From positions 806,001 to 870,000 of the forward strand of contig NZ_PVZF01000001.1 in the NCBI RefSeq assembly GCF_003002055.1: DNA of 64,000 nt, in the 5' to 3' direction. The notes below the pieces were generated by a model. It was not told the origin of the DNA, searched no databases, and was given only the letters and a program-made list of their open reading frames with translations. Of the stretch, positions 1-9,600 are shown piece by piece. Source of the stretch: Kineococcus rhizosphaerae. GTDB lineage: Bacteria; Actinomycetota; Actinomycetes; Actinomycetales; Kineococcaceae. The position numbers and the translations under genes are program-made. Numbering within the stretch: position 1 is the first letter of the stretch; each line of letters opens with the position of its first letter.

Positions 1-1416
1 CGCACCCGTCCTGAGGCCGTGGGCCCCACCCCGGAGTTCGCCGGCCGGCCCACCGCGGAGCTGCGCACCCTGGCCGACACCCTGCTCGTCCAGGCCGACG
101 ACGCCGTCCGCTCCGCGGGCCAGGAGCTCGAGTTCGCCGTCGCCGAGTTCGGCCCGGACCGGACCGGGGGGTTCGCCACCGTCCTGGGCCGCGCCCGCGA
201 GGCGCTGCAGCAGGCGTTCGCGGCCCGCCAGTCGCTCGACGACGAGGTCCCCGAGACCGAGACCGACCGGCGCCGCGTCCTGGCCGAGGTGATCGAGGCC
301 TGCCGCACGACCGGCACGACCCTGGACGAGGCCGCGCACGCCGTCGACGAGCTGCGCGACCTCGTCCGGCGCGCCCCCGGCGTCCTCGACGGGATCGAGG
401 CGCGGCTGCTCGGTCTGCGGGCCGGGGTCGAACCGTCCCGGGCGCTGCTGAGCCGCCTGCGCACCGAGTTCGGCGAGACCGCCGTGGCGTCGGTCGCCGA
501 CGCCGTCGGGCAGGCCCGCGACCGGATCGGGACCGCCGAGACGTCCTGCGCCGCGGCCCGCTCCGCGCTGGGCGACCCGACGCGCTCGGGCGAGGTGGTC
601 GACGCCGTCCGCACCGCGGAGGCCGCCGCGGCCCAGGCGGAGCAGCTCCTGGCCGGGGTGTCGCGGACCGAGGCGGACCTGCGGCGGGCCGTGGTGGAGG
701 TGCCGGTGGCGACCGCCCGCCTGCGGGCCGCCGCGAGCGCCGGGGTCGCCGGTTCCGAGGCCGTGCCCGCGGGCGGGTTCGCCGCCGCGGCCGCCGCCGC
801 GCAGGCCGTCGCCGACCAGGCCGGGACCACCGCGGGCACCGACCCGCTCGGCACCCTGCACCGCCTCGTGGAGGCCGAACGGGTGCTGGACGCGGCCCGC
901 GACCGCGCCGAGGAGGCCGTCGAGGCCCGCCGCTCGGCACGGGCCGCGCTGGACCAGGCGCTGGTCGCGGCCCGCGCCGAGGTCGCCGCGGCGGACGACT
1001 TCATCGGCGCGCGCCGCGGAGCGGTCGGGTCCAGCGCCCGGACCCACCTCGGTGAGGCCCGGCGCCACCTGGAGCAGGCCGTGGCGCTGGCGGGGCAGGA
1101 CCCGGCCGCCGCCCTGGAGCACGCCCGGCAGGCCGACGCCCTGGCCGAGCGGGCCTCGGCCTCGGCCCGGGCCGACGTCTCGTCCTGGCAGACGCAGCAG
1201 ACGTCGCGGACGGGGTCCGGCGACGACCTGGGCGCGGTGCTGGGCGGGATCCTGTGGGGCGCGGGGACGTCGTCGTCCCGGCGGCGGTCCGGGTGGAGCG
1301 GCGGTGGGTTCGGCGGTGGGTTCGGCGGGTCCACCCACCGCAGCTCCCCGCGTCCCTCCTCGTCGCGCCGGTCCTCCGGGGGTGGGGGACGGCGCGGTTC
1401 CGGGGGCCGGTTCTGA
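1..1416 (+). CDS. TPM-domain-type membrane protein, 3' part (5' end outside window)
   Basis: The reading frame is open from the first base of the window, so the true start lies upstream; the GTG at 19 is only the first in-frame start codon visible. What remains is a long Ala/Glu/Arg-rich helical region (coiled-coil-like, about 380 residues) followed by a Gly/Ser/Arg-rich tail with GGGFGGGFGG near the end. This is the usual C-terminal half of actinobacterial TPM-domain (YgcG-like) proteins, whose missing N-terminus would hold the signal peptide and TPM domain. Such proteins often sit just upstream of pspA, as here (82 bases between them), which points to a cell-envelope role. The family call rests on tail and context, because the TPM domain itself is not in the window. 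Confidence 0.6.
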   Translation, partial: RTRPEAVGPTPEFAGRPTAELRTLADTLLVQADDAVRSAGQELEFAVAEFGPDRTGGFATVLGRAREALQQAFAARQSLDDEVPETETDRRRVLAEVIEACRTTGTTLDEAAHAVDELRDLVRRAPGVLDGIEARLLGLRAGVEPSRALLSRLRTEFGETAVASVADAVGQARDRIGTAETSCAAARSALGDPTRSGEVVDAVRTAEAAAAQAEQLLAGVSRTEADLRRAVVEVPVATARLRAAASAGVAGSEAVPAGGFAAAAAAAQAVADQAGTTAGTDPLGTLHRLVEAERVLDAARDRAEEAVEARRSARAALDQALVAARAEVAAADDFIGARRGAVGSSARTHLGEARRHLEQAVALAGQDPAAALEHARQADALAERASASARADVSSWQTQQTSRTGSGDDLGAVLGGILWGAGTSSSRRRSGWSGGGFGGGFGGSTHRSSPRPSSSRRSSGGGGRRGSGGRF

Positions 1417-1498
1417 GCCTGTCCCGCCACCCTCGACCGGTTCCCGGTGGGTGCGGGAGGATCACGGGGGAAGCACCCGACGAGAGCGGAGGACTCCG

Positions 1499-2215
1499 GT
1501 GGCGGAGAAGCAGACGATCCTGGGCCGCATCGCGCAGCTGGCGCGGGCCAACGTCAACGCCCTGCTCGACGCGGCCGAGGACCCGCGCAAGCTGCTGGAC
1601 CAGATGGTCCGCGACTACTCGAACAACATCGCCGAGGCCGAGGCCGCGATCGCCCAGACCATCGGCAACCTGCGGCTGGCCGAGGCCGACCGCGACGACG
1701 ACGTCGCCGCCGTGCGGGAGTGGGGCGCCAAGGCCGCCGCGGCCTCGGCCAAGGCGGACAGCCTGCGCGCGGCGGGGCAGATCACCGAGGCCGACCGCTT
1801 CGACGAGCTCGCCAAGGTCGCCCTCAAGCGGCAGATCTCCTTCGAGCAGGAGGTCAGCGCGGCCGAACCGCAGATCGCGGCCCAGACCGAGGTCGTCGCC
1901 AAGCTCAAGACGGGGCTGGCCTCGATGAAGGAGAAGCTGAGCGAGCTGCGGACCAAGCGGGACCAGCTCGTCGCCCGGGCCGCGGCGGCGCAGGCGCAGG
2001 CCCAGGTGCAGTCGACGCTCGGCTCCCTCAACGTGCTGGACCCGACGTCGGAGCTGTCCCGGTTCGAGGACCACGTGCGCCGCGAGGAGGCCCGCGTCGC
2101 CGGGCAGGCCGAGCTGCAGGCCGATTCACTCGACGCCCAGTTCGCCGCGCTGACCGACGCGTCCACCGACCTGGACGTGGAGGCGCGCCTCGCGGCGCTG
2201 AAGGCGGGGGGCTGA
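1499..2215 (+). CDS. pspA: PspA/IM30 family phage shock protein
   Basis: Encodes about 238 residues, almost entirely charged alpha-helix, typical in length and composition for PspA/IM30/Vipp1 proteins that assemble on the inner face of the cytoplasmic membrane and protect it under stress. The N-terminus (ILGRIAQLARANVNALLDAA, then EDPRKLLDQMVRDY) is the conserved amphipathic start of the family. The GTG start at 1499 was chosen because GGAGG at 1488-1492 sits six bases before it; longer in-frame extensions overlap the previous gene in a region without PspA similarity. It follows the TPM-domain gene on the same strand, so the two may share a transcript. Confidence 0.88.
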   Translation: MAEKQTILGRIAQLARANVNALLDAAEDPRKLLDQMVRDYSNNIAEAEAAIAQTIGNLRLAEADRDDDVAAVREWGAKAAAASAKADSLRAAGQITEADRFDELAKVALKRQISFEQEVSAAEPQIAAQTEVVAKLKTGLASMKEKLSELRTKRDQLVARAAAAQAQAQVQSTLGSLNVLDPTSELSRFEDHVRREEARVAGQAELQADSLDAQFAALTDASTDLDVEARLAALKAGG

Positions 2216-2233
2216 GCCGGGCCGGCGCGGCCG

Positions 2234-2257
2234 CCGCGGCGGGTCAGCCCGCCGCGG
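2234..2257. terminator. Hairpin between convergent pspA and truB
   Basis: A perfect 10-base inverted repeat, CCGCGGCGGG / CCCGCCGCGG, with a TCAG loop lies between two convergent genes and includes the truB stop codon. It could end transcription from both sides. No U-tract follows, which is common in actinobacterial terminators. Confidence 0.5.
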
Positions 2258-3155
2258 CCACGACCAGGACCGGCTTGGCCCCGCGCGCGGTGTCCTCCAC
2301 GAGCGCGACGAGCGTGCCGTCGGGGGCGAAGGCCGCCACCGTCCCCGGCACGCCGCCGGCGGTGAGGAACCCGCCGTGCGCGAGGTTGGCCGCCTCCCGC
2401 TCGTCGACCTCGCGGACGGGGAACAGCCGGCGGGCCACGGCCGCCAGCGGCTCCACGCGGGGTTCGGCCTCGACCTGCTCCAGGGTCCGGGCCTGGTCGA
2501 GCGTGAATGGGCCGGAGCGGGTGCGGCGCAACGCCGTCAGGTGCCCCCCGACGCCCAGGGCGCGGCCGAGGTCGCGGGCCAGGGCCCGCACGTAGGTGCC
2601 GCTGGAGACCGCCACGACGACGTCGAGGTCGAGGAAGGGGCCGTCGGTGCGCCGCGCGAGGACGTCGAAGCGCGAGACCGTCACGGGCCGGGGCGGCAGG
2701 TCGATCTCCTCCCCGCCGCGCACCCGCGCGTAGCTGCGCCTGCCGTCGACCTTGATGGCGCTCACCGAGCTCGGCACCTGCTGGATCGGGCCGGTCAGCG
2801 CCGCGACCGCCGCGGCGACGGCGTCGTCCTCGTCGAGGCCCGTCGCGTCGACGGGCTCGCCGAGCGGTTCACCCTCGGCGTCGTCGGTGATCGTGGCGAG
2901 GCCGAGCCGCACCGTCGCGGTGTACTCCTTGTCGTGGGCGACGAGGTGGGTCAGGAACTTCGTCCCGCGGTTGGCGCCCAGGACGAGGACCCCCGTCGCG
3001 GCGGGGTCGAGGGTGCCCGCGTGCCCGACGCGGCGCGTCGACAGCAACCGCCGGCACCGTCCGACGACGTCGTGGCTCGTCCAGCCCGCGGGTTTGTCGA
3101 CGACGAGGATCCCGTCCCCCACCCCGGTCCCCGCCCGGTCGCCGGCGCCGCTCAC
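2244..3155 (-). CDS. truB: tRNA pseudouridine(55) synthase TruB
   Basis: Encodes 303 residues. TruB makes pseudouridine at position 55 of the T-loop of tRNAs. The catalytic motif GHAGTLDPAATGVL with its nucleophilic Asp is near residue 43, preceded by the family opening ILVVDKPAGWTSHDVV; further conserved blocks (KVDGRRSYA, SSGTYVRALARDLG) are present. The GTG start at 3155 shares four bases (GTGA) with the stop of the TetR gene; longer extensions run through that gene in another frame. truB normally lies close to rbfA in actinobacteria; here a TetR/MFS pair and a DUF3592 gene separate them. Confidence 0.95.
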   Translation of the reverse strand: MSGAGDRAGTGVGDGILVVDKPAGWTSHDVVGRCRRLLSTRRVGHAGTLDPAATGVLVLGANRGTKFLTHLVAHDKEYTATVRLGLATITDDAEGEPLGEPVDATGLDEDDAVAAAVAALTGPIQQVPSSVSAIKVDGRRSYARVRGGEEIDLPPRPVTVSRFDVLARRTDGPFLDLDVVVAVSSGTYVRALARDLGRALGVGGHLTALRRTRSGPFTLDQARTLEQVEAEPRVEPLAAVARRLFPVREVDEREAANLAHGGFLTAGGVPGTVAAFAPDGTLVALVEDTARGAKPVLVVAAAG

Positions 3156-3718
3156 GCGAGCTTCGCCTGCAGCTCGGCGGCCGTGATGGTCGTGTTCGCG
3201 AGCGTCGTGAGCGCGTCGAGCTCGGGGTGGTTCCAGGAGTCCATGGCCAGCAGCACGTTGAGCAGCATGCCGTGCGCGATGAACCGGGTCGCGACCACGT
3301 CGTCGCCGAGGCGTTCGCGGGTGATGCGGTACACCGCGTCCATGCAGCGCCGGGTGGCCTCGCCGATGCCCGGCTCGGCGCTCGCGGTGAACCCGTGCAG
3401 GAGGACGAGCAGGACGTCGCGGTCCTCGACCAGACGCATGTACGCCTGCCCCAGGCACGCCTCGGCGGGCCCGTCGGCCGGGGCGTTCTCGAAGGCCTCC
3501 ACGATGCGGTCGGCGACGCGGGCGAACAGGGCGTCCAGGAGGGGCTGCTTGCCGCCGAACGTCCGCACGACGTAGGGCTGGGAGACCCCGGCCTCGCGGG
3601 CGATGACGTCGGTGCTGGCCCCGGCCAGCCCGACCTGAGCGACCACCCGCCCGGCGGCGTCGAGGATCTGCTCGCGCCGGTCCTCCTTCGACATCCTGCG
3701 GACGGGTTCGGTGGTCAC
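3152..3718 (-). CDS. TetR/AcrR family transcriptional regulator
   Basis: Encodes about 188 residues. The N-terminal helix-turn-helix is clear (REQILDAAGRVVAQVGLAGA, then STDVIAREAGVSQPYVVRTF), followed by a variable ligand-binding helical domain. It is divergent from an MFS exporter gene, the classic arrangement for a drug-responsive TetR repressor that controls its neighbour and itself. The start is uncertain: TTG 3727, GTG 3718 and ATG 3694 are all in frame and none has a good ribosome binding site; GTG 3718 is given. Palindromes in the 70-base intergenic region are probable operators. Confidence 0.88.
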   Translation of the reverse strand: MTTEPVRRMSKEDRREQILDAAGRVVAQVGLAGASTDVIAREAGVSQPYVVRTFGGKQPLLDALFARVADRIVEAFENAPADGPAEACLGQAYMRLVEDRDVLLVLLHGFTASAEPGIGEATRRCMDAVYRITRERLGDDVVATRFIAHGMLLNVLLAMDSWNHPELDALTTLANTTITAAELQAKLA

Positions 3719-3720
3719 GG

Positions 3721-3770
3721 TTGACAAGGTATCAGTCGATGCCTAGCGTTCGAGGTAATCATCCGATGCC
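3721..3770 (+). promoter_or_regulatory. MFS promoter with two TetR-type operator palindromes
   Basis: A consensus -35 TTGACA (3721-3726) and a -10-like TAGCGT (3744-3749) are exactly 17 bases apart, pointing toward the MFS gene. The spacer holds GGTATC-AGTC-GATGCC (3728-3743), an imperfect palindrome. A second copy, GGTAATC-ATCC-GATGCC (3754-3770), lies at the expected transcription start, 26-27 bases further. A repressor bound at either site would block RNA polymerase. Promoter and operator roles are inferred. Confidence 0.65.
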
Positions 3771-3787
3771 TTCTTCTGGGGGTCCCC

Positions 3788-5197
3788 GTGTCCACCACCA
3801 CCCTCGAGCCCAGCCCCGCCGGGCCCGCCCCGACCCGACGCCGGGTCCACCCGGCGCTCGCGATCGTCGCCGCCGCCCTGCCCGTCTTCATGGCCACCCT
3901 CGACAACCTCGTCGTCACCGGGGCGCTGCCCGTGCTGCACCGCGACCTCGGCGCCTCCCTCGACCAGCTGCAGTGGGTCGTCAACGCCTTCAGCCTCACC
4001 TTCGCCACGCTCATGCTGGCCGCGGCCTCCGTCGGTGACCGGTTCGGGCGCCGACGCGTCTTCCTGGCCGGCGTCGTCGTCTTCACCCTCGCCTCGGCCG
4101 CCGCGGCCCTGGCCACCAGCCCCGAGCTGCTCATCGCCGCCCGGGCCGTGCAGGGCGCCGGGGCCGCCGCCATCACCCCGCTGTCCCTCGCGCTGCTGGC
4201 CGGGTCCGTCCCCCCGCAGCGCCGGGCCGCGGCCATCGGCATCTGGGGCGGGGTCAACGGCCTCGGCGTCGCCCTCGGGCCCGTCATCGGCGGCGCCGTC
4301 ATCGACGGCCTGAGCTGGCACTGGATCTTCTGGCTCAACGTGCCCGTCGCCGTCGTGGCCCTGCCGCTGATCCTGCTCGCCCTGCCCGAGCAGCGCGGGC
4401 GCACCGGCCGCGTCGACGTCGCCGGGCTCGCGCTCGGGGGCGCCGCGGTCTTCGGGGTCGTCTGGGCCGTGCAGCACGCCGACGCCCACGGCTGGGGGTC
4501 GGCGGCCGTGCTCGTCCCCCTGCTCGCCGGACTGGCCCTGATCGCCGGGTTCGTCGCCCGCCAGGCCACCGCGGCCGCGCCCCTGCTGCCCCTGCGGCTG
4601 TTCCGCTCCCGCAGCTTCAGCGTCGCCAACGTGGTGATGTTCGCCTTCACGCTCGGCGCCATGGGCTCGGTGTTCCTGCTGACCCAGTACCTGCAGGTCT
4701 CCGGGGGGTACACCCCCTTCGAAGCCGGCCTGCGCACCCTGCCGTGGACGGCGGCCCCCATGGTCGTCGCCCCGCTCGCCGGGATCCTGGGGGGCCGGAC
4801 CGGGTCGCGGCCGCTGCTGGTGGCGGGCCTGAGCGCCACCGCCGCCGGGCTGACGTGGATGGCCGTCGAGATCGGTCAGGGCGCCGGGTACGGCGCCCTC
4901 GTACCGGCCCTGGCGCTGGCCGGGATCGGCACCGGACTGGTCTTCGCGCCCGCCTCGACGGCCGTCCTGGCCGGTCTCGACGAGCACGACCACGCCACCG
5001 CGAGCTCGACCAACAACACGCTGCGCGAGATCGGCGTCGCCCTCGGCGTCTCGATCCTGACGCTGGTCTTCCAGCACGCCGGGGGTGACCTCACCCCGGA
5101 CGGGTTCTCGGCCGGGACGCCGGACGCGGTCCTCGTCGGGGCCGGCGTCACCTTCGTCGGGGCCCTGGCCGCGCTGGCCCTGCCGCGCAAGGCCTGA
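3788..5197 (+). CDS. MFS transporter, DHA2 (EmrB/QacA-type) drug exporter
   Basis: Encodes 469 residues with about 14 hydrophobic segments, the size and topology of proton-driven DHA2 multidrug exporters in the cytoplasmic membrane. The first membrane segment carries LDNLVVTGALPVLHRDLG (the D/VVxxALP motif of the group), and motif A (GDRFGRRRVF) follows at about residue 83. The GTG at 3788 follows a G-rich stretch (3778-3782). The divergent TetR gene and the operator-like palindromes argue that export is induced by a ligand of that repressor. The substrate cannot be read from the sequence. Confidence 0.88.
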   Translation: MSTTTLEPSPAGPAPTRRRVHPALAIVAAALPVFMATLDNLVVTGALPVLHRDLGASLDQLQWVVNAFSLTFATLMLAAASVGDRFGRRRVFLAGVVVFTLASAAAALATSPELLIAARAVQGAGAAAITPLSLALLAGSVPPQRRAAAIGIWGGVNGLGVALGPVIGGAVIDGLSWHWIFWLNVPVAVVALPLILLALPEQRGRTGRVDVAGLALGGAAVFGVVWAVQHADAHGWGSAAVLVPLLAGLALIAGFVARQATAAAPLLPLRLFRSRSFSVANVVMFAFTLGAMGSVFLLTQYLQVSGGYTPFEAGLRTLPWTAAPMVVAPLAGILGGRTGSRPLLVAGLSATAAGLTWMAVEIGQGAGYGALVPALALAGIGTGLVFAPASTAVLAGLDEHDHATASSTNNTLREIGVALGVSILTLVFQHAGGDLTPDGFSAGTPDAVLVGAGVTFVGALAALALPRKA

Positions 5198-5204
5198 GGC
5201 GGGC

Positions 5205-5699
5205 TCAGAACACCGACAGGGCCAGCCGGGCCATCACCGCCACCACCACGAGGAAGACGACCCCGAAGACGGCCACGACCACCCCGGTGACGCCGTGGCC
5301 GACGACGCTGCCGCCCTCGGCCCGCACGTGCGCGCGGTCGGGGGCGGCCGGGTCGTAGACGACCTGCGCGGCCCGGCCCGTGACGAAGGAACGGTTCCAG
5401 ACCTGCTCGCCCACCACGACGACCTCCCGACCACCGGCGTCGAAGCGCACGATCGGCGAGAAGGTCATCCGGTGCTCGTGGTGGCTCGTGATCCGGTTGT
5501 CCACGACCGTACCCGTCGTCGTGACCCCCGCGGTGCCCAGGCGCGCCGCGTCCGCGGACCGGGCCCGGGCGCGCAGGGCCGAGCGCAGGCCGCCGACGAC
5601 GACGGCCACGCCGACCAGGGCGATGAGGACGAACACCACCACGAAGAACGCCGGCACACCGGGGCCAGCGTCCAGGGCGGGCAGGTCGGGATCCACCAC
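5205..5699 (-). CDS. DUF3592 domain membrane protein
   Basis: Encodes about 164 residues with a membrane helix near the N-terminus (PAFFVVVFVLIALVGVAVVV), a soluble central part (VTTTGTVVDNRI, then SPIVRFDAGGREVVVVGEQV) and a second helix at the C-terminus. This two-helix frame around a small beta-rich domain is the DUF3592 layout; function is unknown. Two adjacent GTG codons (5699 and 5696) can start it; the longer open frame overlaps rbfA with repetitive Arg/Thr codons and was not used. It lies 19 bases after rbfA on the same strand and ends seven bases from the convergent MFS gene. Confidence 0.7.
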   Translation of the reverse strand: MVDPDLPALDAGPGVPAFFVVVFVLIALVGVAVVVGGLRSALRARARSADAARLGTAGVTTTGTVVDNRITSHHEHRMTFSPIVRFDAGGREVVVVGEQVWNRSFVTGRAAQVVYDPAAPDRAHVRAEGGSVVGHGVTGVVVAVFGVVFLVVVAVMARLALSVF

Positions 5700-5718
5700 C
5701 CCAGCCTGCCACGCGACC

Positions 5719-6231
5719 TCAGGCGCGGTGGGGGTCTTCCCCGACCTCGTCCTCGTCGTCCGCCTCGTCGTCCGCCTCGTCGTCCGCCTCGTCGTCCCAG
5801 GCGTCGTCCTGGTCGGCGGGCTTCTTGTACGGGTCGGGCTCACCGGCGGGCTGGGCCCCCGCCGCCAGGGCCGCCACGCGGGCGTCCTGCTCGGCGGCCT
5901 TGGACAGCAGCTCGGTGATCTGCTGGGCGGTCTCGGGGACCTCGTCGGCGGTGAACGTCAGCGTCGGGGTCAGGCGGATGCCGGTGCGCCTGCCGACCTC
6001 CGAGCGCAGGACGCCCTTGGCCGACTCCAGGGCCATCCTGGTGCCCTGCTTCTCCTCGTCGCTGCCGAAGACCGTGTAGTACAGCGTGGCGTGCTGCAGG
6101 TCGTTCGTGACGCGGGCGTCGGTGATGGTGATGAACCCCAGGCGGGGGTCCTTGACACGCTTCTCCAGCGCGTCGGCGACGACGACCTTGATGCGGTCGG
6201 CGAGCTTGCGGGCGCGGGTGGGGTCGACCAC
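5719..6231 (-). CDS. rbfA: 30S ribosome-binding factor RbfA
   Basis: Encodes 170 residues. RbfA binds 30S precursors and helps mature the 5' end of 16S rRNA. The KH-like core fits the family (ARKLADRIKVVVADALEKRV; FITITDARVTNDLQHATLYY). The last 35 or so residues are an acidic tail with three exact DDEA-type repeats, seen in some actinobacterial RbfA proteins. GTG 6231 has AGGAG seven bases upstream. It follows DUF503 by 16 bases, an arrangement conserved with infB in actinobacteria. Confidence 0.93.
   Translation of the reverse strand: MVDPTRARKLADRIKVVVADALEKRVKDPRLGFITITDARVTNDLQHATLYYTVFGSDEEKQGTRMALESAKGVLRSEVGRRTGIRLTPTLTFTADEVPETAQQITELLSKAAEQDARVAALAAGAQPAGEPDPYKKPADQDDAWDDEADDEADDEADDEDEVGEDPHRA
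5761..5796. repeat. Three 12-base tandem repeats in the rbfA tail
   Basis: The unit CGCCTCGTCGTC occurs three times in a row without change and encodes the acidic tail repeats of RbfA on the minus strand. Exact repetition at DNA level suggests recent slippage expansion; length may vary between strains. Confidence 0.8.
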
Positions 6232-6247
6232 GGGAAACTCCTGCGTT

Positions 6248-6541
6248 CTAGTCGTCCGACGACAGGAACTGCCGGCGGGCGGAGAGGATCTGGAACTCCG
6301 GGTGCGCCGCGACGAGTCGTTCGCAGCGGTCGAGCACGTCGGCGCAACGGGCGGCCTCGGCGGCCACGACGGCGACGGCCACCTCGGCCCGGCGGTGCAG
6401 GTCCAGGTGACCGGTCTCGGCGGCCGCGACCTCGAAGGACCGGCGCAGCTCGGCGACGAGCGGTCGCACGACGCTGCGCTTGCCCTTGAGGGAGTGGACG
6501 TCGCCGAGGAGCAGGTCGACGGTCAGGGTTCCGGTGAACAT
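6248..6541 (-). CDS. DUF503 family protein (YlxP-like)
   Basis: Encodes 97 residues beginning MFTGTLTVDLLLGDVHSLKG, with KGKRSVVRPLVAELRRSF, the typical start of DUF503/YlxP proteins. These small ferredoxin-fold proteins are encoded between infB and rbfA in many Gram-positive bacteria and are thought to help ribosome assembly; the molecular role is not established. Start at ATG 6541, since upstream in-frame sequence lies in the terminator region behind infB. Confidence 0.85.
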   Translation of the reverse strand: MFTGTLTVDLLLGDVHSLKGKRSVVRPLVAELRRSFEVAAAETGHLDLHRRAEVAVAVVAAEAARCADVLDRCERLVAAHPEFQILSARRQFLSSDD

Positions 6542-6571
6542 GGGTGTGCGCTGGTTCTCAGCGGGGTGACA

Positions 6572-6604
6572 GCCGGGGCGGGACCGCGACGGTCCCGCCC
6601 CGGC
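6572..6604 (-). terminator. Strong hairpin downstream of infB
   Basis: Perfect 15-base inverted repeat, GCCGGGGCGGGACCG / CGGTCCCGCCCCGGC, with a three-base CGA loop, just after the infB stop. It would end or attenuate the rimP-nusA-ylxR-infB transcript before DUF503-rbfA. No U-tract. Confidence 0.65.
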
Positions 6605-6627
6605 CACCGGGTCGTGGGCTCAGCCGA

Positions 6628-9600
6628 TCAGCTGCGCGCCTTCTCCTGCATCTCGTACGTCTCGATGACGTCGTCGATCTGGAGGTCGTTGTACGAGCCC
6701 AGGCCGATACCGCACTCGTAGCCCTCGCGGACCTCGGTGGCGTCGTCCTTGAAGCGGCGCAACGACTCGATGGTGAGGTTGTCCCCGTGCACGACACCCC
6801 GGCGCAGCACGCGCGCCTTGGTGTTGCGCCGGATGAGACCCGACCGGACGAGGCAACCGGCGATGTTGCCGAACTTCGACGAGCGGAAGATCTCGCGGAC
6901 CTCCGCCGTGCCGAGCTGGACCTCTTCGAACTCGGGCTTCAGCAGACCCTTCAGGGACGCCTCGACGTCCTCGATGGCCGCGTAGATGACCGAGTAGAAG
7001 CGGATGTCGACGCCCTCGCGGTCGGCGTACTCCTTGGTCTGCTGCTCCGGGCGCACGTTGAACCCGATGATGATCGCGTTCGAGGCGACGGCGAGGTTGA
7101 CGTTGTTCTTCGTCACCGCACCGACCCCGCGGTCGATCACCCGCAGCTCGACCTCGTCGCCGACGTCGATCTTGAACAGCGCGTCCTCGAGGGCTTCGAC
7201 CGAACCCGCACCGTCACCCTTGAGGATGAGGTTGAGGCTCTCGACCTTGCCCCGCTCCAGAGCGGCGGTGAAGTCCTCCAGCGTGATGCGCTTGCGCGCC
7301 TTCGCCAGGGCCGCGTTGCGCTCCTGCGCCTCGCGCTTCTCCGCGATCTGACGCGCGGTGCGGTCGTCCGGAGCGGCCAGGAACGTGTCCCCGGCCCCGG
7401 GGACCGACGTCAGGCCCAGGACCTGGACCGGACGCGACGGGGTCGCCTCGTCGACGTTGTCGCCGTTCTCGTCGATCATCGCGCGGACGCGGCCGTAGCC
7501 GGTGCCGGCGACGATCGCGTCACCGACGCGCAACGTGCCCGACTGGACCAGGACGGTGGCGACGGGGCCGCGGCCCTTGTCGAGGTTGCCCTCGATCGCC
7601 ACACCGCGAGCGTCCTTGTCAGGGTTCGCGCGCAGGTCCAGCGAGGCGTCGGCCGTGAGCAGGACCGCTTCGAGCAGCTCGTCCAGACCCATGCCCTGCT
7701 TCGCCGAGACGTTGACGAACATCGTGTCGCCGCCGTACTCCTCGGCCACCAGGTTGTACTCGGTGAGCTGCTGCCGGACCTTGTCCGGGTTCGCGCCCTC
7801 CTTGTCCACCTTGTTGACCGCGACGACGATCGGGACGTCGGCCGCCTGGGCGTGGTTGAGCGCCTCGATGGTCTGGGGCATCACGCCGTCGTCGGCCGCG
7901 ACCACGAGGATCGCGATGTCGGTGACCTTGGCACCGCGCGCACGCATGGCCGTGAAGGCCTCGTGACCCGGGGTGTCGATGAAGGTGATCGGACGTTCGA
8001 TCCCCTCGTGCTCCTTGACGACCTGGTAGGCCCCGATGTGCTGGGTGATCCCACCGGCCTCCTTGGCCACCACGTCCGAGGACCGGATGGCGTCGAGGAG
8101 CTTGGTCTTCCCGTGGTCGACGTGACCCATGACGGTCACGACCGGCGGGCGCGCCTCGAGCTCGTCGTCGCCCTCGGCCTCCAGCTCGGCGTCGAGGTCG
8201 ATGGAGAAGCCCGCGAGCAGCTCGCGCTCCTCGTCCTCGGGCGAGACGACCTCGATGACGTACCCGAGCTCGTTGCCGAGCACCTGGAACGTGTCCTCGT
8301 CGAGGGACTGGGTCGCGGTCGCCATCTCACCGAGGTGGAACAGGACCGTGACCAGCGCCGCGGGGTCGACGTCGATGCGCTCGGCGAAGTCGCTCAGCGA
8401 CGCGCCGCGGCGGATGCGCACGACGGTCGTGCCGTCGCCGCGACGGACCGAGACGCCACCGGGCGTCGGGGCCGCCATCGCCTCGAACTCCTGGCGCTTG
8501 GCCCGCTTGGACTTGCGCCCGCGCGCCGGCTTGCCCCCGGCGCGACCGAACGCGCCCTGGGTACCGCCGCGGTTGCCGGGACGGCCACCGCCACCGGGAC
8601 GACCGGCGAAGCCGCCGCCACCGGCACCGGGGGCACCGCCACCGGGACGACCGGCGTACCCGCCACCGCCGCCGCGACCGCCGCCGGGGCCACCACGGCC
8701 CGGGGCGCCGGGACGACCGGCACCGGCACCCGGACGGCCGACCGTCGGACGCGCCGGCATCATGCCCGGGTTCGGACGGGGTCCACCCGGACGGGGACCA
8801 CCCGGACCGGGCGCACCGCCGGGACGCGGTCCCTGGGGACGGGGCATGCCCTGGTTGGCCGCGAACGGGTTGTTGCCCGGACGCGGGGCACCGCCCTCGC
8901 GCTGCGGCCGGGGCATGCCCTGGCTCGTCGCGAAGGGGTTGTTGCCCGGACGCGGGGCACCCGCACCGGGACGGGGCGCACCACCGGGGGCACCGGCACC
9001 GCCGGGACGACCCTGACGGTCACCCTGCGGACGGTCACCGCGCGGACGGTCGCCACCGGGACGCTCGCCGCGCTCGGGACGCTCGCCACCCGGACGCGGA
9101 CCGCGGGCACCGGGACCACCCTGACCGGGCGCACCTGGACGGGCACCGGGACCACCGGCACCGGGGCGGGCCCCCGGACGCGGGCCCTGGCCGGGACCAC
9201 CCGAGGCGGGCGGGGTGGACGGACGCGCACCCGGGGTGGGGCGCTGACCCGGGGCGGCCGGACGCTGGGCGGCGGGCCGCTCGGCCGGAGCCGGGGCGGG
9301 CGCCTGGAACGCCGGGGTGGCCGCGGGGGCGGGGTTCGAGGCCGCGGGGGCCTGCGGAGCCGGCGTCGGCGCGGACGCCGGAGCCGGGGTCGCCTCAGCG
9401 GCCGGGGCCGCGGGCGCCGGAGCCGCGGGGGCGGGTGCGGCCGGGCGGGCGGCCGGAGCCGGACCCGGGCGGGCGCCCTGCGGCAGGCGCGGACCCGGCT
9501 TCGCCGCCGGGGCCGGACGGGTCGACGGCGCAGCGCCGCCCCCGTTGGGGAACTTCTCCTTCAGCCGCCGGATGACCGGCGGTTCGACGGTCGAGCTCGC

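Noticed and set aside
5761-5796. Tandem repeat considered as a CRISPR-like array
   Set aside because: No spacers; the units are contiguous and encode the acidic tail of RbfA.
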